A stretch of DNA of 64,000 nucleotides from Bacillus niameyensis (GTDB lineage Bacteria; Bacillota; Bacilli; Bacillales; Bacillaceae_C), in contig NZ_LN831197.1 in assembly GCF_001375535.1 (NCBI RefSeq), positions 2,611,230 through 2,675,229 on the forward strand. Direction: 5' to 3'. Of this stretch, positions 16,191 to 22,183 are shown in pieces (position 1 is the first letter of the stretch; each line of letters starts with the position of its first letter). Below the pieces are notes generated by a model. It ran no database searches and was not told the origin of the DNA. It saw nothing but the letters and a program-made list of their open reading frames with translations. The translations under genes were made by a program, and so were the position numbers.

Positions 16191-16319
16191 GTTGATTGGA
16201 GCAGAAGGCGCGAGACTCCTGCGGGAATAACATGTGCCTTGAGACCCCGCAAGTTGCACAGCGACTGAGGAGGCTCAAGCCATGCCCGCGGAAAGCGAGT
16301 GCCTTCTGCGGAAATCAAC
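16191..16319. repeat. GC-rich palindromic Bacillaceae repeat element
   Basis: A 129-bp block, much richer in GC than its surroundings, bounded by GTTGATT (16191-16197) and AATCAAC (16313-16319). Nested inside are GCAGAAGGC (16201-16209) and GCCTTCTGC (16301-16309). It contains CGCGAGACTCCTGCGGGA and GACTGAGGAGGCTCA. I recall near-identical elements as abundant intergenic repeats in Bacillus and related genera. It looks like a folded non-autonomous element or RNA, and the frame across it is not a gene. Confidence 0.75.
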
Positions 16320-16335
16320 ACCCTCGTTTAAAACA

Positions 16336-16392
16336 ACTAAAAAAGGGGCAGCCAAAAAGGGAAGTAATCTTCCACTTTTTGGACAGCCCCTT
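16336..16392 (-). terminator. Terminator of the MFS efflux gene
   Basis: On the minus strand AAGGGGCTGTCC and CTTTTTGG-containing arms form an imperfect long hairpin (16342-16359 with 16375-16392), followed by a T-run (A-run at 16338-16344 on the plus strand). Confidence 0.75.
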
Positions 16393-16395
16393 CTA

Positions 16396-17610
16396 TTACT
16401 TCCCTAAAACAACAGATTGACTTGTTTTTATCGATCGTTTCTGCCAAGCAAATGTCACGAACATCGCGACCAAGAGTATTCCAAGACCGAGCATGAATGG
16501 AAAGGTAATTTGAATATCATAAAGTACCCCTGCTAACACCGGACCTAATATATTTCCGATACTCATATAAGCATTATTCATTCCCATTGCAAAACCTTGT
16601 TCATCCCCTGCCATCTTCGAGATTAGCGTATTTAAAACAGGGCGTAAAACAGATGTGGCTAGAAAGATTAATAGAGTAATGCCAAAGAACATTATATAAC
16701 TTTTCGCAATAAGGGATAATAGAAATCCGATCGTAACAATTCCAAGAAAAATATTAAGTACCTTTACTTCCCCAAATTTTGTTACTATGCGATCCACTAT
16801 AAACAATTGAGCCACAACACTAATAATGCCTGTTGATGTGATCATGACTGCGATTTCCTGTGGTGTTGCGCCAAATTGATTATCCACAAATAAACCGAGA
16901 ACTGATTCATATGCCATCAAGCCAAAGCTCATGACTAATGTAATGATGAGTGGAATAAAATAAGGCATTCGAACAGAGCGGATGATTTGCTGCAGCATGG
17001 ATTCCTTTTGTACAGGTGCTGCAGGTACACCATCTGCAACCACTTTAGTTTCCGGTTTACTTTCCTTTAATACGACGATTGAAAATAACACGGCAACGAA
17101 GGAAATGATCGCAGAAATAAGAAAAGGCGTTTTTAAACCAAAGTCTGCTAAAAACCCGCCAATCCCCGGTCCAATCACAATCCCTAAAGACATAGACGCA
17201 CTAATAAAGCTATTTCCCTTTGCACGTTGTTCCAGTGTTGTAATATCCGCCACATAGGCAAAAATAGCTGGAACGAGCAGAGCAGACCCTATTCCGCCAA
17301 TGACGCGGGATAAATAAAGAACCCAAATAAAGTCAGACGCATAGAAAACAACGCTTGATAAAGTGAGTCCAGCTAAACCATAAATAATCATGATCCTTCG
17401 ACCATACTGATCTGTCCACTTTCCCGCAACTGGAGAAACGATTAATTGGGCCCCAGCAAATATAGCTATCATCAAACCAGCAGCTGTTCCACCTTCATTA
17501 ATCGACTCTAAATATTTAGGTAGGATAGGAATTACAATTCCAAAACTTCCAATGGCGATAAACATATTAATCATTAAAACTAATAATTTTTTCCTTTGAT
17601 CTGCTGACAT
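16396..17610 (-). CDS. MFS multidrug efflux transporter (DHA1, NorA/Bmr-like)
   Basis: Twelve-segment major facilitator of 404 residues, expected to export drugs by proton antiport. Seen: the early FGIVIPILPKYLE helix, the MFS loop motif GKWTDQYGRRIMIIYGLAG (about 62-80), the antiporter motif region SLGIVIGPGIGGFLADFG in helix 5, and a long central cytoplasmic loop with KPETKVVADGVPAAPVQKE. The start is ATG at 17610 with AAGGAGG eleven to twelve bases upstream. Upstream on the same strand lie nested palindromes and a candidate structured RNA, so expression may be controlled by RNA structure. The substrate cannot be deduced. Confidence 0.88.
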   Translation of the reverse strand: MSADQRKKLLVLMINMFIAIGSFGIVIPILPKYLESINEGGTAAGLMIAIFAGAQLIVSPVAGKWTDQYGRRIMIIYGLAGLTLSSVVFYASDFIWVLYLSRVIGGIGSALLVPAIFAYVADITTLEQRAKGNSFISASMSLGIVIGPGIGGFLADFGLKTPFLISAIISFVAVLFSIVVLKESKPETKVVADGVPAAPVQKESMLQQIIRSVRMPYFIPLIITLVMSFGLMAYESVLGLFVDNQFGATPQEIAVMITSTGIISVVAQLFIVDRIVTKFGEVKVLNIFLGIVTIGFLLSLIAKSYIMFFGITLLIFLATSVLRPVLNTLISKMAGDEQGFAMGMNNAYMSIGNILGPVLAGVLYDIQITFPFMLGLGILLVAMFVTFAWQKRSIKTSQSVVLGK

Positions 17611-17639
17611 AAAACAGCCTCCTTATAAAGTGAAACTTC

Positions 17640-17770
17640 AATCAGTGGGGGACTTTTTCATCCCCCACTGATTGTTAGTTGAACCAATCGGGCTTTTACT
17701 GGCTGTTGATCCCCCACTTACAATTCTTGGATTCTCCTCGAATTCTTAAAGTGGGGGTCTTACAGCCAGT
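17640..17770. repeat. Nested palindromes with four interchangeable CCCCCACT/AGTGGGGG arms
   Basis: Hairpin 1 pairs AATCAGTGGGGGA (17640-17652) with TCCCCCACTGATT (17661-17673). Hairpin 2 pairs ACTGGCTGT (17698-17706) and GATCCCCCACTT (17708-17719) with AAGTGGGGGTC (17749-17759) and ACAGCCAGT (17762-17770). The four G/C arms are mutually complementary, so alternative folds are possible. The arrangement resembles ends of IS200/IS605-type elements or palindrome-associated MITEs. It equally lies in the leader of the MFS gene, 30 bases before its ribosome binding site. No transposase gene is nearby. Confidence 0.6.
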
Positions 17771-17849
17771 TAATGCGGGATAAATGGACATATCAAATTT
17801 TCCTTATTCACTAATGCTTTATCCGTAGATCAGGCTCTCTTTTTAAAAA

Positions 17850-17876
17850 GAAAAAAACACAGAGGGCACCTGTGTT
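17850..17876 (-). terminator. Second terminator downstream of the candidate RNA
   Basis: On the minus strand AACACAG pairs with CTGTGTT (plus-strand 17856-17862 and 17870-17876) around a seven-base loop, then a long T-rich run. It stands about 35 bases after another terminator, giving a tandem pair. Confidence 0.8.
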
Positions 17877-17911
17877 AGATTATTTAAAGATATTATATTG
17901 GTTGAAGACAT

Positions 17912-18090
17912 AAAAAAAGAAGGCACCATAGGCCCTCTACTGTTACATATTTAAATACAGGTTACAAAGGTTAATGGAGAGACCAAATCTAATCACCCTG
18001 CTATTCTACAGAGCTTTAGCAGTATTCAACTGTAAATATATCTGTTTATTCACTAAGGTCTCCACTTGTAACCCTCCGTTCCTTTAAAGT
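17912..18090 (-). ncRNA. Candidate structured RNA with own promoter and terminator
   Basis: On the minus strand a promoter (TTGCCA, 18 bases, TATAGT) predicts a start near 18090. The transcript can close with GGTTACAA against TTGTAACC (18066-18073 with 17960-17967) and GGAGACC against GGTCTC-CC (18057-18063 with 17976-17984, one extra base on one side). A central hairpin has CTGCTA/TAGCAG arms (around 18000-18023). It ends with GAGGGC/GCCTTC followed by seven T (17912-17937). No reading frame of note is inside. It could be an independent small RNA of about 180 bases, or the 5' leader of the MFS gene 300 bases downstream on the same strand. I could not match it to a known riboswitch or to 6S RNA from memory. 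Confidence 0.55.
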
Positions 18091-18096
18091 TTTTTA

Positions 18097-18126
18097 ACTA
18101 TACCATAGAATCAAATCTTTTGGCAA
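18097..18126 (-). promoter_or_regulatory. SigA-type promoter of the candidate RNA
   Basis: On the minus strand TTGCCA (18126-18121) and TATAGT (18102-18097) are separated by 18 bases. Confidence 0.65.
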
Positions 18127-18419
18127 TTGTAATTTTAAAATTCTCCATTTAAATTTCCGTTATAATTGAACAATATTTACTTTTCTTTTCCACACCGTTT
18201 TCAACTTTCGCTGTGGATATCTTAAAAATCAACTTATCATCTGTGAATATCTCTCCCCATATTGCAGGAATTTTCCGAAGTATTAGAGATATCCACATTT
18301 TTATTGGGATAACCCCCTCTTATTTGGGGATATATCTATTTTTATTAACAACAACTTGTAATCTATCTATGGACATATCCACATTTAAAATTCCTTGATT
18401 GTGAATATAAAGAACCCAT
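18127..18419. other. AT-rich gap with repeated TATCCACA motifs
   Basis: No gene is seen. The near DnaA-box sequence ATATCCACA occurs at 18289-18297 and 18375-18383, and its complement TGTGGATAT at 18212-18220. TGTGAATAT occurs twice more. A short CCCC/GGGG hairpin lies around 18310-18330. Confidence 0.4.
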
Positions 18420-18821
18420 TCATTTTTGTTTAGTAAAATTTAACTCCCATGTTATTCCATATTTATCTTGGACGACTGCATACTTAGCATTCCAAAAAGT
18501 ATCTTGAAGTTCCATTTGCACTTGCCCTTCTTGGGACAATTCTGTATAAGTTCGTTTGATCTCCTCTTCGCTATCAAGATCAGGACCAAGCAAAAGTTGA
18601 TTTCCCTTCGACATTTCCGTGTTAAATGTGTCTGCAAAATAAAGAATACAGTTTTCATTAATATGTAACTCTGCATGAATATATTTACCTTCATGTCCCT
18701 TAAACATTTCGATCCCATCGCTTAATTGTGTATTCTTAATTTCACCACCAAAAACAGCTTGATAATATTGAATAGCTTCCTTACAATTCTCAATTCTTAA
18801 ATGGGGAATAATTCTTTTCAT
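18420..18821 (-). CDS. VOC-superfamily protein (PhnB/YjdN-like)
   Basis: A 133-residue protein with one vicinal-oxygen-chelate fold of the PhnB/YjdN type. It shows IIPHLRIENCKEAIQYYQAVFGGE at the N-terminus, the central HAELHINENCILYFAD, and the C-terminal DTFWNAKYAVVQDKYGITWE ending in LNFTKQK. These are the usual paired beta-alpha-beta-beta-beta units. The start is ATG at 18821 (or 18824) with GGGAGG just upstream; the frame extends to 18875 without a ribosome binding site. It is divergent from the Uma2 gene. The substrate is unknown; members are often annotated as glyoxalase-like without a tested activity. Confidence 0.85.
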   Translation of the reverse strand: MKRIIPHLRIENCKEAIQYYQAVFGGEIKNTQLSDGIEMFKGHEGKYIHAELHINENCILYFADTFNTEMSKGNQLLLGPDLDSEEEIKRTYTELSQEGQVQMELQDTFWNAKYAVVQDKYGITWELNFTKQK

Positions 18822-18942
18822 CATAATTCCTCCCAAAATGGACTTTAACATAGATTGGATTTTTGCCTCCAACATTATACGTTAATTGCAAAGTTAGATT
18901 TGGTATAATGGACACATCATTCTCATTCAAGGAGGCGTATCC

Positions 18943-19527
18943 ATGAAAGCTCGTGATCAAAAGATTATCAAAGAAAGCCCGGTCACCTACGATGATTATG
19001 CCCAACTTCCTTGTGATGGCGCGCGTTATGAAATAGCAGATGGCGTATTAGAGCTAATAACTCCTGCACCATCCCCCAAACATCAGGTAATCAGCAGCCA
19101 AATTCTGACAACACTTATGAATAGTTGCCAGATAGATTACATCATCTTTGCTTCCCCTATTGATTTAATTTTATCAAATACAGAAGTACGCCAGCCTGAT
19201 CTTGTAATAGTACCGCGCAGTAATGTGGACATTATCTCTAATCGAGGAATTGAGGGGATCCCTAGTTTAGTTGGTGAAATACTTTCTCCGCATTCTGCTA
19301 AGAGGGATCGATTTAATAAATTAAACACATATGCACAATACCAAATTCCTGAATATTGGATCATTGATCCCGCAAATGAAGTGCTTGAGCAATACGTATT
19401 AGACGAAAGCGGTTATAGGCTACTTAATGTCTACGATAGAGAGGACACAGTTCAATCTAAACAACTCCCATGCATCTCTTTCACCATGGCACAAATTTTT
19501 GATGCTGCAGCAGATTTACCAGGTTAA
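18943..19527 (+). CDS. Uma2-family endonuclease-like protein (DUF820)
   Basis: Protein of 194 residues with the Uma2/DUF820 PD-(D/E)xK nuclease fold. Seen: TYDDYAQLPCDGARYEIADGVLELI near the N-terminus, PKHQVISSQILTTL, the catalytic VRQPDLVIV (Asp), GEILSP (Glu) and the basic KRDRFNKLNTYAQ helix, then PEYWIIDPANEVLEQY. A TATAAT-like -10 element lies at about 18903-18908, and GGAGG precedes the ATG. A bidirectional terminator follows. Uma2 genes are very numerous in cyanobacteria and mobile in outlook; a single copy among accessory genes is consistent with acquisition by transfer. Target and biological role are unknown. Confidence 0.88.
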   Translation: MKARDQKIIKESPVTYDDYAQLPCDGARYEIADGVLELITPAPSPKHQVISSQILTTLMNSCQIDYIIFASPIDLILSNTEVRQPDLVIVPRSNVDIISNRGIEGIPSLVGEILSPHSAKRDRFNKLNTYAQYQIPEYWIIDPANEVLEQYVLDESGYRLLNVYDREDTVQSKQLPCISFTMAQIFDAAADLPG

Positions 19528-19534
19528 TTGGAAA

Positions 19535-19577
19535 AACCATCATTTGAAAATGAATATCAAATGATGGTTCATTTTTT
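19535..19577. terminator. Bidirectional terminator between Uma2 and tmrB genes
   Basis: AACCATCATTTGA (19535-19547) pairs with TCAAATGATGGTT (19557-19569); T-run on the plus side and A-run on the other side. Confidence 0.88.
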
Positions 19578-19579
19578 GC

Positions 19580-20188
19580 TCATCCCTTCACTTGCTTCAC
19601 TAGCCCAATCTCCTTTAATTTAACTGTCAATCTATCTATTTTTTTCTTCAATCCGCTTCGATGATCTGGCAATAAATCAAGACCTGATCCCCTTGCGATC
19701 GCTTCAACTACTTCTTCAACCGACATACTATCTGTCTGCAAATGCTCTTTAAACTTTTCATCTTCCAGGCTTTTAAGTCGGCCTTCCATTTGCTGATAAG
19801 CCCAAGACTTTTTCCCTTCAAATCGTTTTTTCAGGCGCTTTTCAATGGTCGGTTTCGATGCGGTCAATGTGAAATGATGAACGATAATCCCAACATCTCT
19901 TAATTTTCCAACGATTTCCTCAAAATAGCGTTCATTTGTTAACGTCATCGGGACAATGATCGCTCCTTTATATTCCAAAGCTAATTGTTTTAATAATTGG
20001 AAGTTCGCTTCACGCCACAAAGGATAATCTTGGAAGTCACCTTTTGCTATTTCTTTCGGAATATTAGCCATTAACACATATCCGAACCTTTCAGGATCAT
20101 AGACAAATGAGTCCTTTATTCTTCTTTGCAATTCATATGCTGCAGTTGTTTTTCCCGATCCAAATGTACCGTTAATCCATATAATCAT
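19580..20188 (-). CDS. tmrB: TmrB-like P-loop ATPase (tunicamycin resistance type)
   Basis: AAA/kinase-like protein of 202 residues. It starts MIIWINGTFGSGKTTAAYEL, with Walker A GTFGSGKTT, and continues YDPERFGYVL, IAKGDFQDYPLWR, IVPMTLTNERYF, HHFTLTASKPTIEKRLKKR and LQTDSMSVEEV. From memory this order and several of these blocks match B. subtilis TmrB, an ATP-binding, membrane-associated protein that gives tunicamycin resistance when overproduced. The C-terminal basic helix KKIDRLTVKLKEIGLVKQ could be the amphipathic membrane anchor. ATG at 20188 is favoured over the TTG just before it (AGGTGA upstream). The gene may be a paralogue with another ligand. Confidence 0.8.
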   Translation of the reverse strand: MIIWINGTFGSGKTTAAYELQRRIKDSFVYDPERFGYVLMANIPKEIAKGDFQDYPLWREANFQLLKQLALEYKGAIIVPMTLTNERYFEEIVGKLRDVGIIVHHFTLTASKPTIEKRLKKRFEGKKSWAYQQMEGRLKSLEDEKFKEHLQTDSMSVEEVVEAIARGSGLDLLPDHRSGLKKKIDRLTVKLKEIGLVKQVKG

Positions 20189-20208
20189 CAAATCACCTTG
20201 TTTCCACC

Positions 20209-20469
20209 TTATAGATCTTTTATGAAAGCAATAAGTCTCCCGGCCTCTTTAAAACCAATTTCAGTATGAAAATCATAGCTTGTTTGATTGTCGATCTGTA
20301 TATCTGAGCCTACTTGACTACAACCCATTTCTTTCAGCCCCTTTTCCCCTTCATTCATCATTTTTCGAGCAATTCCTAGTCTCCGAGATTCAGGTTTTAC
20401 ATAAATACTTAACCATAAGTTAAAAAAACATTTAACCACATTATAGTTTTGCTCCATTATCACTAACAA
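20209..20469 (-). pseudogene. Truncated GNAT acetyltransferase (AAC(6')-like C-terminal part)
   Basis: Only the C-terminal half of a GNAT acetyltransferase can be read. It has the acetyl-CoA loop YVKPESRRLGIARKMMNEGE and the AAC(6')-type ending with DIQIDNQTSYDFHTEIGFKE and RLIAFIKDL. A complete enzyme would need roughly 60-70 more residues at the N-terminus, including the first strands. The sequence upstream instead runs directly into the divergent XRE regulator. No ribosome binding site precedes the first ATG. This is most likely a remnant left by a deletion or rearrangement next to the regulator. Confidence 0.7.
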
Positions 20470-20525
20470 TTATTAGTGCTATGCTGAATTCATCAGCTGA
20501 TAATAATTGTAAAGGGGTTAAACGA

Positions 20526-21641
20526 ATGACATTAAATATTGGAGCTAAAATACTGGAGCTACGTAAAGCAAGAAATATCACCCAAGAACGACTTGCTGAA
20601 GCAATTGGAGTATCGATTGCTGCGGTTTCCAAGTGGGAGTGCGCAGCCACCTATCCGGATATTGCGTTACTACCAGCAATCGCCTCTTATTTTGAAGTGT
20701 CAATCGATACTTTAATGGATTACCAAGTCCAACCTAACAACTTACAAGAATATAGAGATACACTACAAAAGTTCGTCCAAGTGTCTGATTATCAAAGTGG
20801 ACTGCCGATCGCAGAGAAAGTCTTAAAGCAATATCCGAATGATTTTCACCTTCTTATGTCTATTGGAACCTTAAAATTGAGTGAAGGTACTTCCGAAGAT
20901 TGTGCCGACAAAAAAAGTACAGTGGAAAAGGCAATAGACTATTTTCAAAGGTCCCTGGCAGTGAAACCCGCAGACTCACCAACGAAAAAAGAATCGATAC
21001 AACAAATCATTGCATTTGCGTACAGTTCTATAAAGGAATATGATCAGGCGATTTCTATACTTGAAGAAATGAATGTAAATGGTGTGTTTGATCCAGATAT
21101 TGCTTTCAACCTGATTGAAGCTGGCAAAATAAATGAGGCCATGGAAAAGTTGCAACATTATTTATTCAGTATGGCGTTTGGTTTCGCTATGGTTACCGAA
21201 AGCTTGGGAAAATGCTTCCGAGAAAAGGGGAAATTGCAATATGTAGTCGATCTGCAATTATTACATGCCTCTTTTCTAGCAAACTTCACACACAATACGC
21301 CGAATTACTTTGATTCATTATGCTCTATGAGTTATCATGACCTCGCCAAATTTCAAAGGGAGGCAGGGGATCTGGATGGTATGTGGCGCAGTATTGAAAA
21401 GAGTGTTTACCATGCCGTTCGGTTTGACCAAAATCCTTCGTACACTCTGGCATCTGTAAAGTTTATGGATGATTGTGAGCGCTGGGTTACAAATAATTCC
21501 TCCGAGAATGCTTGTCGCGGGGCGTTAGAACGCATTAAATCCGATTTCTCGGAATTTCAAGCGGATGCAAGATATGTCAAATTCATAAATGAACTCGAGT
21601 CTGCTGCTAAGGATAAGCGTGAAAGCGGGATATGGCAATAG
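20526..21641 (+). CDS. XRE-family regulator with TPR-like C-terminal region
   Basis: Transcription factor of 371 residues. Residues 1-62 form a lambda-repressor-type helix-turn-helix (ILELRKARNITQERLAEAIG followed by VSIAAVSKWECAATYPDIAL and DTLMDYQ). The remainder consists of helical TPR-like repeats, with SYSSIKEYDQAISILEEMNV and related hairpins, and a conserved-looking C-terminal SMSYHDLAKFQREAGDLDGM. The start is ATG at 20526, with AAAGGGG eight bases upstream; the frame opens earlier at 20481 without support. The layout recalls Rap/PlcR-like peptide-responsive regulators, but no signal-peptide gene is visible beside it. Target genes are unknown. Confidence 0.82.
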   Translation: MTLNIGAKILELRKARNITQERLAEAIGVSIAAVSKWECAATYPDIALLPAIASYFEVSIDTLMDYQVQPNNLQEYRDTLQKFVQVSDYQSGLPIAEKVLKQYPNDFHLLMSIGTLKLSEGTSEDCADKKSTVEKAIDYFQRSLAVKPADSPTKKESIQQIIAFAYSSIKEYDQAISILEEMNVNGVFDPDIAFNLIEAGKINEAMEKLQHYLFSMAFGFAMVTESLGKCFREKGKLQYVVDLQLLHASFLANFTHNTPNYFDSLCSMSYHDLAKFQREAGDLDGMWRSIEKSVYHAVRFDQNPSYTLASVKFMDDCERWVTNNSSENACRGALERIKSDFSEFQADARYVKFINELESAAKDKRESGIWQ

Positions 21642-21657
21642 TATAAAAATATACAGT

Positions 21658-21682
21658 GGCTGCCGATTATCTGTCGGCAGCC
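21658..21682 (+). terminator. Hairpin after the XRE regulator
   Basis: GGCTGCCGA (21658-21666) pairs with TCGGCAGCC (21674-21682) around seven bases. The tail TAGTATTT is a poor T-run, so it may be a weak terminator. Confidence 0.6.
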
Positions 21683-21818
21683 TAGTATTTCCTTATCCAA
21701 AGTTAATTTAGATAATTTCCTTGATAAAAAATGCCCCACTTTGGTCGCATTGCTAAGAGGAGTGCTGGGTTCAGTTAACATAATTGCCAACGTAACTGGT
21801 TCAACAGGTTTGGATGTT

Positions 21819-22178
21819 TCAATCATACTCAATTACAACATCTTCATTTTTAGCATTTTCAAGAAAACGAATAATCTCATGAACTAATTCCGGTAATATA
21901 TTTTTTATATTCTCGAATTTATCCACTTTATCTATATCAAAACTACTTATTTGTTCGATAGCTAATGGAATATCCTCTAATTTCCATGGTGAGTCATCAT
22001 ACCAACCTTCATGATAAAAATACTCTTTAATAATCCCTTCTTTTGGAAGGTCACTTTCTAATAGTGCATCTAATATAGCTTCAAAGTACCCGATCCACAT
22101 AATTAGTTTTTGATTTCCAAAGGCTATTACAAGTTCTGGTTCTCCTTCAAATCCTTCATAGTAAGTCCTATTGATCAA
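21819..22178 (-). CDS. Probable immunity protein for the adjacent PrsW-linked toxin
   Basis: Small acidic protein of about 120 residues directly downstream of the toxin-like gene. The best start is TTG at 22178: GGAAGGA lies nine bases upstream and this gives a five-base gap after the toxin stop. TTG at 22196 would overlap the toxin end by 13 bases. Sequence features are ELVIAFGNQKLIMWIGYFEA, HEGWYDDSPWKLEDIPLAIE and a very acidic tail. I do not recognise the fold family. The call rests on position, small size and acidic character, which are typical of immunity proteins in polymorphic toxin systems. Confidence 0.6.
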   Translation of the reverse strand: MINRTYYEGFEGEPELVIAFGNQKLIMWIGYFEAILDALLESDLPKEGIIKEYFYHEGWYDDSPWKLEDIPLAIEQISSFDIDKVDKFENIKNILPELVHEIIRFLENAKNEDVVIEYD

Positions 22179-22183
22179 TCGTA

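Noticed and set aside
16196-16420. Open frame of 74 codons through the GC-rich palindromic element
   Set aside because: It is in repeat DNA with no start signal and its composition follows the repeat.
16396-17610. MFS gene considered a direct target of the Mta-like regulator
   Set aside because: The regulator is 10 kb away and no palindromic Mta-type promoter with 19-base spacing was found.
17912-18090. Candidate RNA considered as T-box, 6S or a known riboswitch
   Set aside because: No T-box sequence, specifier loop or recognised core was seen, and the fold did not match 6S RNA as I recall it, though this was not computed.
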